The notes beneath the pieces were generated by a model. That model ran no database searches. It was not told the origin of the DNA and was given only the letters and a program-made list of their open reading frames with translations. Below, piece by piece: positions 9,536 to 18,959 of a DNA stretch of 64,000 bases. The DNA comes from Sphingobacterium prati (lineage in GTDB: Bacteria; Bacteroidota; Bacteroidia; Sphingobacteriales; Sphingobacteriaceae): positions 434,001 to 498,000 of the forward strand of contig NZ_JABJWY010000034.1 in assembly GCF_013167215.1 (NCBI RefSeq). The letters are read 5' to 3'. A program made the translations under genes and the position numbers. The number at the start of each line of letters is the position of its first letter. Within the stretch, counting starts at the first letter, position 1.

Positions 9536-9594
9536 GTGTATATTAGGGTTGAATTCATTCGCTTTTGAGGTTAAATTTTTGTAACTTCGCATGC

Positions 9595-9623
9595 GTAGCA
9601 AGCCAATTAAAAGGCTTGCTTAC
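9595..9623 (+). other. Hairpin in the gyrA leader
   Basis: GCAAGCC (9598-9604) pairs with GGCTTGC (9613-9619); three more pairs (GTA with TAC) form across a single bulged T at 9620. It lies after a near-consensus promoter element TAACTTCG (9582-9589) and 25 bases before the gyrA start, so it is probably in the 5' untranslated region. There is no T-run, so it is not a normal terminator. Any regulatory role is unproven. Confidence 0.5.
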
Positions 9624-9647
9624 TAGTTTTATTGAAACCAAATTCAT

Positions 9648-12218
9648 ATGGCTGAAGAAACAGAAAACGACAACAATCTTGTTCCGGCAAACGACCGGAT
9701 TATCCCAATCAATATCGAGGATCAGATGAAGTCTGCTTACATTGACTACTCCATGTCTGTCATTGTATCGCGGGCACTCCCTGATGCACGTGATGGTATG
9801 AAGCCCGTACACAGACGTGTTCTTTATGGTATGTTGGACTTAGGGGTTACCAGTGGTAAGCCTTATAAAAAGTCTGCCCGTATCGTTGGTGACGTATTAG
9901 GTAAATATCACCCACATGGTGATTCATCCGTTTACGATACCATGGTTCGTATGGCTCAAGATTGGAGTTTGCGCTATCCGTTGGTAGATGGTCAGGGTAA
10001 CTACGGTTCGATTGACGGTGATCCTCCTGCGGCGATGCGTTATACGGAGGCGAGATTAAAAAAGATTGCCGAAGAAATGCTATCCGATATCAATAAAGAT
10101 ACTGTTGATTTTCAGAATAACTTTGATGATTCCCTACAGGAACCTACTGTATTACCTACGCGTATCCCTAACCTCTTGGTTAATGGAGCTTCAGGTATCG
10201 CTGTAGGTATGGCAACGAATATGGCCCCGCACAACCTTTCTGAGGTGATTGACGGCACCATTGCCTTCATCGACAACCGTGATATTGAAGTACCCGAATT
10301 AATGCAACATATCAAGGGGCCTGATTTCCCTACAGGAGCATTAATCTATGGTTACGCGGGTGTTCAGGACGCTTGCAATACGGGCCGTGGCCGTATCGTT
10401 ATGCGCGCAAAGGCAGAAATCGAAACGACCAAATCCGGAAAAGAGCAAATTATAGTGACCGAAATCCCTTATCAAGTGAATAAGGCCAATATGATCGAAC
10501 GTACGGCTGAATTGGTCAACGAAAAGAAACTGGAAGGTATTTCGGCTATCCGCGATGAGTCTGACCGTACCGGTATGCGTGTCGTTTATGACATTAAACG
10601 TGATGCAAATGCCAATGTTGTTCTAAACAATTTATTCAAATATACAGCGCTACAAACCTCTTTTTCAGTCAATAATATCGCCTTAGTTAAAGGAAGACCT
10701 GTACTGATGAATCTAAAAGATATGATTCGTGAGTTTGTTGAACATAGGCACGATGTTATCGTCAGACGTACACGTTACGAATTGGCGGAAGCTGAGAAAC
10801 GGGCGCATATCTTGGAAGGATACTTGATCGCCCTGGATCATTTGGATGAAGTCATCAAATTAATCCGTAACTCCGATACACCCGAAGATGCACGTGTTGG
10901 ATTGATGGAGCAATTCGGTCTATCCGATCTTCAAGCCCGTGCTATTCTGGACATGACCTTGCGTCGTTTGACTGGACTGGAACGTGATAAGATCAAAGAA
11001 GAATATGCTGAATTGATGAAAACAATTGACTATTTGAAATCGATATTAGCAGACGAAGAGCTCCGCATGAAGATCATCAAAGATGAGTTGATTGAGATCA
11101 AAGAAAAATATGGTGACGAACGTAGGTCGCAGATCGTTCATTCTGCCGAAGACATGCGTATGGAAGACTTTATTGATGACGAAGAAATCGTGATCACAAT
11201 CTCCCATAACAGCTATGTAAAACGTACGCCATTAACCGAATATAAACGTCAAGGTCGTGGTGGCCGTGGATCAATCGGAACAAACACGCGCGAAGAGGAT
11301 TTCACGGAACATATCATTACAGCCTCGGCGCACAACTATATGCTTCTATTTACCGAAGCAGGTCGCTGTTTCTGGCTACGTGCGTTCGAGATCCCTGAAG
11401 GAAGCCGTACTTCACGTGGTCGTGCACTTCAAAACATCATCAACGTACCGAAGGAAGAGAAAATCAAGGCCTTTATCTTAGTGAAGAACCTGAAAGACCA
11501 GGAATACCTGGAAAACAACTTCATTATCATGTGTACTAAAAAAGGTACCATCAAGAAAACTTCTTTGGAAGCCTATTCCCGCCCAAGAGCAAATGGTATC
11601 AATGCAATCAACATCAACGAAGGTGATCAATTGATCGAAGCTTGTTTGACTACAGGAAGCAGCGAAATTGTGATGGCACTGCGTTCTGGTAGAGCAATTC
11701 GCTTTAACGAATCTACAGTACGTCCAATGGGCCGGACAGCGACGGGAGTTAGAGGTATCACCCTGTCTTCCGAAAGTGATGAGGTGATTGGCATGATTAG
11801 TGTCAATGATTCAGAGACAACTGTATTGGTAGTTTCAGAAAAAGGTTATGGAAAACGTACTGATATCGAAGATTACCGTGTCACAAACCGTGGAGGTAAG
11901 GGTGTCAAAACAATCAATGTAACTGACAAAACAGGTGAGTTGGTAGCGATTAAAGGTGTTACAGATGCAGAAGACCTTATGATCATCAATAAATCAGGTA
12001 TTGTCATCCGGATTGCTGTCGAAGGATTACGTGTCATGGGTCGTGCAACACAAGGGGTAAGACTCATTAATCTGAAAGACAATGACGAGATTGCTTCCAT
12101 CACAAAAGTTGATCGTGAAGAAGAATCTGAGGAAGAGTCTGAGGAGACCGAAAATTCAACAGAAGGAGATAACGAAGGATTAACTTCTGAGGAAAATATA
12201 GATTCAAACGAAGAATAA
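9648..12218 (+). CDS. gyrA: DNA gyrase subunit A
   Basis: Breaks and rejoins DNA in the A2B2 gyrase that introduces negative supercoils. The 856 residues contain the winged-helix/tower breakage domain with the active-site pair Arg131-Tyr132 (RYTEARL), and the C-terminal beta-pinwheel with a GyrA box around QGRGGRGS near 535-542. The quinolone region reads [10 protein letters not shown]: Ser93 and Asp97, equivalent to E. coli Ser83 and Asp87, are both the usual residues, so no common resistance change is present. The last 35 or so residues are strongly acidic (Glu, Asp, Ser). The GyrA rather than ParC assignment rests on the complete pinwheel and length. A TPR gene starts 6 bases later. Confidence 0.97.
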   Translation: MAEETENDNNLVPANDRIIPINIEDQMKSAYIDYSMSVIVSRALPDARDGMKPVHRRVLYGMLDLGVTSGKPYKKSARIVGDVLGKYHPHGDSSVYDTMVRMAQDWSLRYPLVDGQGNYGSIDGDPPAAMRYTEARLKKIAEEMLSDINKDTVDFQNNFDDSLQEPTVLPTRIPNLLVNGASGIAVGMATNMAPHNLSEVIDGTIAFIDNRDIEVPELMQHIKGPDFPTGALIYGYAGVQDACNTGRGRIVMRAKAEIETTKSGKEQIIVTEIPYQVNKANMIERTAELVNEKKLEGISAIRDESDRTGMRVVYDIKRDANANVVLNNLFKYTALQTSFSVNNIALVKGRPVLMNLKDMIREFVEHRHDVIVRRTRYELAEAEKRAHILEGYLIALDHLDEVIKLIRNSDTPEDARVGLMEQFGLSDLQARAILDMTLRRLTGLERDKIKEEYAELMKTIDYLKSILADEELRMKIIKDELIEIKEKYGDERRSQIVHSAEDMRMEDFIDDEEIVITISHNSYVKRTPLTEYKRQGRGGRGSIGTNTREEDFTEHIITASAHNYMLLFTEAGRCFWLRAFEIPEGSRTSRGRALQNIINVPKEEKIKAFILVKNLKDQEYLENNFIIMCTKKGTIKKTSLEAYSRPRANGINAININEGDQLIEACLTTGSSEIVMALRSGRAIRFNESTVRPMGRTATGVRGITLSSESDEVIGMISVNDSETTVLVVSEKGYGKRTDIEDYRVTNRGGKGVKTINVTDKTGELVAIKGVTDAEDLMIINKSGIVIRIAVEGLRVMGRATQGVRLINLKDNDEIASITKVDREEESEEESEETENSTEGDNEGLTSEENIDSNEE

Positions 12219-12223
12219 ACTGA

Positions 12224-13324
12224 ATGAAAAACTTACTGATATCATTGTTCATATCTGCAAGTAGTTTAACTGTTGTTGCCCAATCAAATTTGAAAGAGGG
12301 CAGCAACAGTTTTGCTTTATATACCAAAACTGGCGATTTTAAAAATCTTGAAAATGCCCGTAAGTTTGCCGATGCAGCATTCCAATCCAAAAAAGATTCG
12401 GCGTCTGTCAACAACAATCTTTTGAGGGCCTTGGTATACAGTTCGCTGGCAGTTGCGGATTCAACTAGAAAACAACAGTATAAACTAGACCCTATAGATA
12501 TATCCATTAAGTCATTAAGATTATTAGATGCAAAAAAAGCACGCCGGAATTTTCCTGCCGAAATGGATTATATCCGTCAAAATCTTGCTGGCGCGATCTC
12601 CTATCAAGGTGGTGTTGCTTTAAAAGAAGAAAAGTTTGATAAAGCGTATAAAGCTTACCTTCGTATAGATTCACTTGGTTTTAAAAATAGTGATCTGAAA
12701 TATAATCTTGCTGTACTCGCCGGGAAAAACAAAGACTATATGAATTCAATCAAATACTATGATGAACTCATTAAAGGGGAAAGTCCCAAACCAAACTATT
12801 TTTTAGAATTAGCGCAAATTTATAGTTTAGGTGGTACTAAACAGGATGTCTTAAACGTTTTAGAAAAAGGTCATGCTGTATTCCCGGAGAATAAGCAAAT
12901 ACTTTTTAGATTGATCGATGTGTATTCGGCTAATAGCTCGTATGATGCTATATTGAACGTTATCGCTGATGCAATCCGTTTAGAGCCTGAGAATGTTGAA
13001 TTAAATTACATTGCCGGTTATTCTTACGAAAATGCAAATGATCTGAAAAAAGCAAAAGAATATTATAACAATGTATTAAGGTTAGATCCAAACAACTATG
13101 AATCTAATTTGGCCTTAGGTTTGATTAATCTCGAAACGCTATTAAAAGATCCGACAAATCAAGATATTCAAGATTTGACGGTCGAATATCTATTAAAAGC
13201 AAACGAGATCAGACCTTATGATGTTAATGCCTTAAAAGCATTGGCAAAATATTATACGCTTATTGAGGATGCATCACAATTAGACAGGGTAAATTTATTA
13301 TTGAATCAATTAACAGTTAAATAG
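12224..13324 (+). CDS. Secreted TPR-repeat protein, copy 1
   Basis: A 366-residue protein with a clear signal peptide (about 1-20, ending VVAQ) followed by tetratricopeptide-like helical repeats, most obvious near 218-285 (ENVELNYIAGYSYENANDLKKAKEYY type). It is exported to the periplasm or outer membrane and probably acts as a protein-binding scaffold; no catalytic motif is visible. It starts 6 bases after the gyrA stop and is followed after 2 bases by a similar gene, so all three are likely on one transcript. Function unknown. Confidence 0.8.
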   Translation: MKNLLISLFISASSLTVVAQSNLKEGSNSFALYTKTGDFKNLENARKFADAAFQSKKDSASVNNNLLRALVYSSLAVADSTRKQQYKLDPIDISIKSLRLLDAKKARRNFPAEMDYIRQNLAGAISYQGGVALKEEKFDKAYKAYLRIDSLGFKNSDLKYNLAVLAGKNKDYMNSIKYYDELIKGESPKPNYFLELAQIYSLGGTKQDVLNVLEKGHAVFPENKQILFRLIDVYSANSSYDAILNVIADAIRLEPENVELNYIAGYSYENANDLKKAKEYYNNVLRLDPNNYESNLALGLINLETLLKDPTNQDIQDLTVEYLLKANEIRPYDVNALKALAKYYTLIEDASQLDRVNLLLNQLTVK

Positions 13325-13326
13325 AT

Positions 13327-14499
13327 ATGAATTTAAAATCTCTATTATTATTAGCGGCAATAGGTACTGTTTCGACATCAGTTTCTTTCGCCCAAACGGG
13401 TAACGTAAAAAAAGCAAAAACTGGTCTTGCAAAATTTCAGGAATTAAAAGAAGCGGGTACCGCACAATTAGGCCTACCTAATCTAAAATCGGCGAAAGAA
13501 GCTATCGACGCTGCTGTTATCAACGAAAAAACAAAAGATAATGCAGAAGCTTGGACAGTATATGCTTTGGTCAACGCAAACCTATCTACTATAGATAAAT
13601 CCAGCGAATTAGCAAAATTAGCAGAAGATGGTATTGCCAAAGCAAAACAATTGGATACCGATGGAGCTAACAAAGCGAACATCACTGTTGCAGAGCAAAT
13701 TCTTGGACAATACAACTTCAATATTGGTGCAGAAGAATACCAGGCACAAAAATATGCCGATTCTTATAATTCGTTCACGAAAGCATTGACTTACCTTCCT
13801 GGAGATACGTTGGTAACTTACTACAGTGGCGTCGCCGCATTGTCCAATAAGGATTATAAAAATGCAATTGAACGTTACAAAGAGTTAATCCCTAGAAAAG
13901 ACTTTTCTTCACATAAAACAATTATGGTCGATCTACCTAAATTGTATTTATCGCTGCAGGACACAACTTCCGCTCTTGAGTACGCCAAAAAAGCTGCTGA
14001 AGCTTATCCGGACGACAATGCAGCAATGACCCAAAACATCGAATTGAACTTGATTACAGGTCACGAAAAAGAGACTATCGATGCCATTACTGCACAATTG
14101 GCGAAAGATCCATCAAACAAAAGTCTGAACTATTATTTAGGTATCGCACAGTCATCTGCAAAAAATGACGAAGCGGCAATTGCTGCTTATAAAAAAGCAT
14201 TGGAAATCGATCCTAACTTTTTTGAAGCCAATACAAACTTAGCAATCACGTTGATGAATAAAACACGTGAAAAACTAAATGCTGTTAATAATAATAGAAA
14301 ATTGACTCAGGCGCAATACAATACTGAAGTAGATAAGATTAAAGCTGAACTAAAACCGGTATTACCTTATTTAGAAAAAGCAGTTGCTTTACAACCAAAA
14401 AATGCAGATGCGCTTACTAATCTAAAAAACTATTATGTTTTCATGCAGGACGAAGCTAAAACCACTGAAATAAATAATAAAATCAAAGAATTAGAATAA
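13327..14499 (+). CDS. Secreted TPR-repeat protein, copy 2
   Basis: A 390-residue protein with a signal peptide (about 1-22, ending SFAQ) and TPR repeats; the best ones are near 130-165 (YADSYNSFTKALTYLPGD) and 255-305 (LNYYLGIAQ...AIAAYKKALEIDPNFFEA). It shares layout with the preceding gene: an N-terminal region rich in Lys, Ala and Asp and a C-terminal TPR block, so the pair probably arose by duplication, although identity is low by eye. It is the last gene of the gyrA transcript and ends before a strong terminator. Function unknown. Confidence 0.8.
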   Translation: MNLKSLLLLAAIGTVSTSVSFAQTGNVKKAKTGLAKFQELKEAGTAQLGLPNLKSAKEAIDAAVINEKTKDNAEAWTVYALVNANLSTIDKSSELAKLAEDGIAKAKQLDTDGANKANITVAEQILGQYNFNIGAEEYQAQKYADSYNSFTKALTYLPGDTLVTYYSGVAALSNKDYKNAIERYKELIPRKDFSSHKTIMVDLPKLYLSLQDTTSALEYAKKAAEAYPDDNAAMTQNIELNLITGHEKETIDAITAQLAKDPSNKSLNYYLGIAQSSAKNDEAAIAAYKKALEIDPNFFEANTNLAITLMNKTREKLNAVNNNRKLTQAQYNTEVDKIKAELKPVLPYLEKAVALQPKNADALTNLKNYYVFMQDEAKTTEINNKIKELE

Positions 14500-14529
14500 T
14501 TATACTATAAGTTTTTCTAAAATAGATAT

Positions 14530-14560
14530 AAAAAGTCCCCGGCAAAATCGGGGACTTTTT
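14530..14560 (+). terminator. Terminator of the gyrA-TPR operon
   Basis: Perfect 12-bp stem: AAAAAGTCCCCG (14530-14541) with CGGGGACTTTTT (14549-14560), 7-nt loop, then TATTTG. Confidence 0.92.
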
Positions 14561-14706
14561 ATTTGTTTTGAGGGAGCCACCTTTTCATAAGGGAATCAGG
14601 TTTCACATAAAAAAAATTATGCATTTATTCCTAAGGGAAAAATTTACTTTCTTAAATACCGGTTACTCCCTTCCTTTGTTTAGCAAGCGATCGATTTCAA
14701 GAACCA

Positions 14707-15141
14707 TCATAGAATCGCGATCAGTTCAATCTGAAACACCAAGGTGCATTCCCCCCCTTTTCGAGGCAGCAATTCTTCCTTTCCATAAGCTAAATGTGGT
14801 GGAAGATAAACTTGCCAGATCGATCCCACAGACATCATGCACATCGCCTCTTGCCAGCCTTGAATAAGTTCGTTGATATGGAATGTTTCTGGACGTTTGC
14901 GTTTGTAAGAACTGTCAAATACTGTTCCGTCCAATAGTTCACCTTTGTAATGACAGATGACTTTGGAAGTCTTTGTCGGAGTTTTGCCCGCCCCTTCTGT
15001 CAATATTTTATACTGTAACCCCGACTGGCAGACAGTTACCTCCGCTTTCGTTGCATTCTCCTGTAAAAACACGATTCCTTCCCCCCTGTTCTTTTCTAAT
15101 AGTGCAGTGGCATTTAGCTTGTTCTTCTTTTTCTGTACCAA
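14707..15141 (-). CDS. FKBP-type peptidyl-prolyl isomerase
   Basis: Catalyses cis/trans isomerisation of proline peptide bonds. The 144 residues hold a short charged N-terminal helix (KNRGEGIVFLQENA, as in FkpA/Mip proteins) and one FKBP domain: SGLQYKILTEGAG, VICHYKGELLDGTVFDSS, IQGWQEAMCMMSVGSIWQVYLPPHLAYG. No signal peptide is visible, unlike typical FkpA, so either the protein is cytoplasmic or its export signal is lost. The conserved FDSS and the GW pocket residues are present, so it should be active. It is transcribed alone on the minus strand. Confidence 0.9.
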   Translation of the reverse strand: MVQKKKNKLNATALLEKNRGEGIVFLQENATKAEVTVCQSGLQYKILTEGAGKTPTKTSKVICHYKGELLDGTVFDSSYKRKRPETFHINELIQGWQEAMCMMSVGSIWQVYLPPHLAYGKEELLPRKGGECTLVFQIELIAIL

Positions 15142-15263
15142 AATAATTTCGTTTAACTTTCCCTAATCCTAACAGCTGGACTTATTACACTTGGGACGTT
15201 TGGTCGATTGTCGCACTATAATAAACCAGTCAGAACCAAAGTAACAGCTTTTTATTAGTTTAA

Positions 15264-15311
15264 CGAAAAAATGCAGCTAATTTGTAATATTTCGACAAAT
15301 TAACTGCATTT
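15264..15311 (-). terminator. Terminator of the minus-strand osmC gene
   Basis: On the minus strand, the arms 15311-15295 (AAATGCAGTTAATTTGT) and 15285-15269 pair with a one-base difference around a 9-nt loop and run into a T-tract (complement of 15264-15270). It lies 33 bases after the osmC stop codon. Confidence 0.82.
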
Positions 15312-15343
15312 CTATACTGATATTACTCTTCTAAAAAATGACC

Positions 15344-15754
15344 TTATAGCAAAGTAGCCTGCAATGTTTTCTCAAAATTAAATGCCTTGCTAACAGGACA
15401 ATTCTCCTTTGCCTTTTTAGCAAGTGACTGAAATTCAGGTTCATCAATGGCGGGGATTTTAGCGGTCAGTTCTAGTTCAGAACGGACAATTGCACCATTT
15501 TCAAATACTATGGTCGACACAGTTTTGAGCTCATCGGGGGGGAAACCGGCTTCGGTTAAGAATGCGCTCAGTTGCATTGTAAAACAGCCAGCATGGGCAG
15601 CAGCTAATAACTCCTCCGGATTGGTACCCACGCCATCCTCAAATCGTGTTGAAAATGAATATTGGGTATGGTCCAATACTGTGCTGTCTGTTGTCAAATT
15701 TCCTTTACCTTCTTTTAGATTCCCGTTCCATAAGGCTGTTGCTTTTCTTCTCAT
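15344..15754 (-). CDS. osmC: OsmC-family organic hydroperoxide reductase
   Basis: Reduces organic hydroperoxides through two cysteines. The 136 residues carry Cys57 in AAAHAGCFTMQLSA and a second cysteine in AKENCPVSKAF near residue 119, with the TNPEELLAAA signature of the OsmC subgroup. No signal peptide. It stands alone on the minus strand, with its own terminator downstream. It is a different subgroup from the OsmC-type gene at 4811, so the two are not recent copies. Confidence 0.9.
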   Translation of the reverse strand: MRRKATALWNGNLKEGKGNLTTDSTVLDHTQYSFSTRFEDGVGTNPEELLAAAHAGCFTMQLSAFLTEAGFPPDELKTVSTIVFENGAIVRSELELTAKIPAIDEPEFQSLAKKAKENCPVSKAFNFEKTLQATLL

Positions 15755-15954
15755 GATTTTCTTTTATTGTATATAATTATTATTGAATAATTTGCCCTGA
15801 CCTTTCCAAGCTTCGTGATAAATTCTCTTCTTCATCCACCTGACGAAAGCCTCTTATAGAACAAACGATCGTTTAAAAAGTTGTGTATTATTCCGTAAAA
15901 TCGTGTCGCACTTCGGCCACAAGTGTCGTTATTCAATACAATAAAACTAAACTC

Positions 15955-16206
15955 ATGAATAAATTAACATATCTCCTCATCTTAACAGCAACATTCGTCT
16001 CCTGCAAAGCCCGTCAGAATAGCCAGCAAGCGCTCATTCAGGACTGTCCCGAAGAAAAAATTGTCAATAAAATTCCCGGTCCTCCGGTAAAAGGAGAATC
16101 CGAAAGAACCTATTATATTTATCAGGGCAAAAAACTGTCTCCCAAACAGTTTGATCAGGAATGGCTGAATAAAAATTGTGAGATTAAAGAGACAGTTGTT
16201 TATTAG
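15955..16206 (+). CDS. Small predicted lipoprotein
   Basis: An 83-residue protein starting at the ATG at 15955 (an upstream GTG/ATG extension adds a stretch without signal-peptide character). The N-terminus MNKLTYLLILTATFVSC is a lipoprotein signal with a lipobox-like FVSC; lipid attachment at Cys17 is expected. The remainder is hydrophilic and includes PGPPVKGESERTYYIYQGKKLS. No known domain is recognised. The gene overlaps no other and ends 53 bases before the MFS gene. Confidence 0.6.
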   Translation: MNKLTYLLILTATFVSCKARQNSQQALIQDCPEEKIVNKIPGPPVKGESERTYYIYQGKKLSPKQFDQEWLNKNCEIKETVVY

Positions 16207-16235
16207 TTTTATTTCCAAAAACAAGTGTAAACAAG

Positions 16236-16243
16236 TACTTTTG
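16236..16243 (+). promoter_or_regulatory. -7 promoter element for the MFS gene
   Basis: TACTTTTG matches TAnnTTTG and ends 15 bases before the ATG at 16259, which supports that start over an in-frame ATG at 16178. Confidence 0.55.
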
Positions 16244-16258
16244 CCTAAAATTTTTAAA

Positions 16259-17443
16259 ATGACAGTTTCTCTTCCCGAGGTCAGTAAAAAGATTTTAGGC
16301 TATGTTTCTTTAACTTTCCTTGGTTATTTCACAATTGGCTTATCACTTGCGACCTTACCTATTTTTATCCATCAAATTCTAGGATTTAATACAATTATCG
16401 CCGGACTGGTCATCAGTGTACAATATATTGCGACCTTTTTACTCCGGGGTTATGCCGGAAAGATCGTGGATACCAAAGGCCCCAAAGTATCTGTCCTGCG
16501 TAGCATGCTCTTTTTTGCACTTTCGGGCATTTTACTGTTGCTGGTCTTTTTATTCAAATCACAGCCTTTTATTAGCCTGGGTTTATTGCTTATTACACGG
16601 CTATTTACCGGTATTGGCGAGGGTTTGGTGGGTGCTAGCCCCATCAACTGGGCTTTAATGGAGCTTGGTGATGGGCATGCTGCCAAGGCGATATCATTTA
16701 ACGGCATCGCCAGCTATGGTGCGCTTGCCATCGGCGCTCCGCTGGGTGTATTTATGGTGGATCATATCAATTACGAATCGTTAGCACTACTCGCCATTGT
16801 TATAGGAATCCTGGGGTATTTTTATAGTAAGTCAAAAAAACCTTATCAAGTGGACCGCAAGAAGACAGCTTCCATAAGCTTCAAGCGGGTGCTTCTGACT
16901 GTCGCTCCATTTGGAATATGTCTAGCCTTAGGTGGTCTTGGTTTTGGAAGTATCTCAACCTTTATGACGCTGTATTATGAGCATTTCAATTGGCAGAATG
17001 GGGCGGCATGTTTGACAGCCTTTGGTATTTTCTTTATTCTGACGAGACTTGTATTCAATAAGGTGATTGATCAATATGGCGGTTTAAAAGTTGCCTTAGT
17101 CAGTCTTTTTGTCGAAACATTGGGTCTCCTGGTCATTGCTTTGGCTGTCCATCCCCTATGGACACTTGTCGGAGCCGCACTGACAGGCCTGGGCTTTTCA
17201 CTTGTTTTCCCTGCTCTTGGTGTGGAAGCAATAAAAAGGGTCGACCAGAGCCAGCAGGGGTCGGCATTAGCCGCTTACGGATTATTTATCGATATCTCCT
17301 TGGGAATTACAGGGCCGCTGATCGGTTTTGTAGCCAATAATGTCGGTATGAGTGGTATCTACCCCTTCAGCGCCATTATGGTGTCCATCGGTTTGGCAGT
17401 AGTGGGAAATTTATGCTATAATCAACGGACAAAGCTTGCCTAA
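16259..17443 (+). CDS. Major facilitator superfamily transporter (YfcJ/YhhS-like)
   Basis: Inner-membrane transporter of 394 residues with about 12 hydrophobic segments. Between helices 2 and 3 it has the MFS loop GKIVDTKGPKVSVLRS, and a long cytoplasmic loop splits the two halves near 188-205 (KSKKPYQVDRKKTAS). The opening region (GYFTIGLSLATLPIFIH) resembles the YfcJ/YhhS arabinose-efflux-like group. The substrate cannot be told from sequence. The start at 16259 is preferred because a promoter element lies at 16236-16243. Confidence 0.85.
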   Translation: MTVSLPEVSKKILGYVSLTFLGYFTIGLSLATLPIFIHQILGFNTIIAGLVISVQYIATFLLRGYAGKIVDTKGPKVSVLRSMLFFALSGILLLLVFLFKSQPFISLGLLLITRLFTGIGEGLVGASPINWALMELGDGHAAKAISFNGIASYGALAIGAPLGVFMVDHINYESLALLAIVIGILGYFYSKSKKPYQVDRKKTASISFKRVLLTVAPFGICLALGGLGFGSISTFMTLYYEHFNWQNGAACLTAFGIFFILTRLVFNKVIDQYGGLKVALVSLFVETLGLLVIALAVHPLWTLVGAALTGLGFSLVFPALGVEAIKRVDQSQQGSALAAYGLFIDISLGITGPLIGFVANNVGMSGIYPFSAIMVSIGLAVVGNLCYNQRTKLA

Positions 17444-17543
17444 CCCGGCAAGGCCGGCAGTGAAAAGCTGTAAAAAAATAAAATCCCCACCTGTGCCCAT
17501 TGGATAACTGAAATGATAGAATGGGTATATGCAAAATCGAATT

Positions 17544-17578
17544 AAAAAAAGGCCATCCAATTGTGGATCGCCTTTTTT
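17544..17578. terminator. Bidirectional terminator between MFS and fabV genes
   Basis: AAAAAAAGGCCATCC (17544-17558 region) pairs with GGATCGCCTTTTTT (ending 17578) with one C-C mismatch and a 6-nt loop. It has an A-run on one side and a T-run on the other, and it lies between convergent genes. Confidence 0.82.
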
Positions 17579-17595
17579 ATAACGTATATTTTAGG

Positions 17596-18798
17596 TTAGT
17601 TTTCAATGCTTGGCACCGCAACGACTTCATTCGTGTCAGCGTTGTAATCTATGCCATCAAAATTAAAACCAAATAGATTGAAAAACTCATTACGATAACC
17701 TTCAATATCGGAGATTTCAGCTAAATTTTCTGTAGTTGCTTTCTCCCATAATGCCGCTACTTCTGCCTGAACATCTTCACGCATTTCAAGATCATCAACG
17801 CGAATTCTGCCTTTATCATCAAGCAACACCTTGCCATCCGCTGTATAAAGACGTTCTGCAAACAAGCGCTGCATTTGCTCGATCGTACCTTCGTGGATTC
17901 CTTTCTCTTTCATCACCTTATACAATAGAGAGATATACAAAGGTACTACAGGAATTGCTGAACTGGATTGCGTAACCAAAGCTTTGTTAACAGAGACATA
18001 TGCGACACCATGAAGATCACTTAAGATCGCATTGATGGCAGGTACAGTACCTTCTAAATCGTCTTTCGCACGTCCAATCGTTCCGTTACGGTAGATCGGA
18101 TAAGTCAGCTCAGGTCCAATATAAGAGTAAGCTACTGTCTTCGCTCCATCAGCCAAAACGCCGGCAGCTTTCAGATCTTCGATCCAGAATTTCCAGTCTT
18201 CCCCTCCCATTACTGCAACCGTATTCACGATGTCTTCATCATTTTCTATGGGCTGGATCGTAATATCCGAAACAACGCCTGTATGGAAGTCTACCGTTTT
18301 ATTGGTAAAAGGCTCTTGTATAGGTTTCAGAACAGATGCGTGCGCAACACCTGTTTTGGGATGCGTGCGGCGTGGAGAAGCTAGACTGTACACCACTAAA
18401 TCCACCTGTCCTAAATCTTTTTTGATCAGGTCAATGGTCTGTTTTTTTATATCATCTGAAAATGCGTCACCATTGATGCTTTTGGCGTATAATCCGGCTT
18501 CATGAGCTTCTTTTTCAAAAGCTGCGGAATTGTACCAACCAGCGGTCCCTGGTTTACCTTCTGCCGCAGGTTTTTCAAAAAATACACCGATTGTAGCAGC
18601 TCCAGAACCAAATGCTGCAGAAATCCGAGATGCAATACCAAATCCTGTAGAAGCACCGATTACAAGTACTTTCTTTGGACCATTCGCGATCTCACCCTTT
18701 GATTTCACGTATTCAATTTGATTTTTAATGTTTTGCGCAGCCCCTTGTGGATGCGAGGTTAAACAAATAAAACCTCTAGTTCTTGGTTGTATAATCAT
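17596..18798 (-). CDS. fabV: Enoyl-ACP reductase FabV (trans-2-enoyl reductase)
   Basis: NADH-dependent reductase for the last step of each fatty-acid elongation cycle. The 400 residues match FabV, longer than FabI. The NAD-binding motif GASTGFG lies at 48-54 and the catalytic Tyr236-x8-Lys245 in YRNGTIGRAK, the spacing that defines FabV against FabI. The substrate-loop signature SLASPRRTHPKTG is near 138-150. FabV enzymes are known for weak inhibition by triclosan. It is transcribed alone. Confidence 0.96.
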   Translation of the reverse strand: MIIQPRTRGFICLTSHPQGAAQNIKNQIEYVKSKGEIANGPKKVLVIGASTGFGIASRISAAFGSGAATIGVFFEKPAAEGKPGTAGWYNSAAFEKEAHEAGLYAKSINGDAFSDDIKKQTIDLIKKDLGQVDLVVYSLASPRRTHPKTGVAHASVLKPIQEPFTNKTVDFHTGVVSDITIQPIENDEDIVNTVAVMGGEDWKFWIEDLKAAGVLADGAKTVAYSYIGPELTYPIYRNGTIGRAKDDLEGTVPAINAILSDLHGVAYVSVNKALVTQSSSAIPVVPLYISLLYKVMKEKGIHEGTIEQMQRLFAERLYTADGKVLLDDKGRIRVDDLEMREDVQAEVAALWEKATTENLAEISDIEGYRNEFFNLFGFNFDGIDYNADTNEVVAVPSIEN

Positions 18799-18959
18799 CT
18801 TGATTAATTTTCTTACTACTTGTTTTATTGATTAGGCAAAATAAGGAATTTTAAATGAGAAAATCGCCATAAAAATTAATTACTTTTTGTTTCATTTCCA
18901 ATTAAACGGGCATTTGCGTACTTTCACAGCAGGAAATATACACCGCATTCATTTTATTT

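Noticed and set aside
14568-14867. Plus-strand frame overlapping the FKBP gene
   Set aside because: It runs antisense over a well-supported FKBP coding region and has no recognisable domain.
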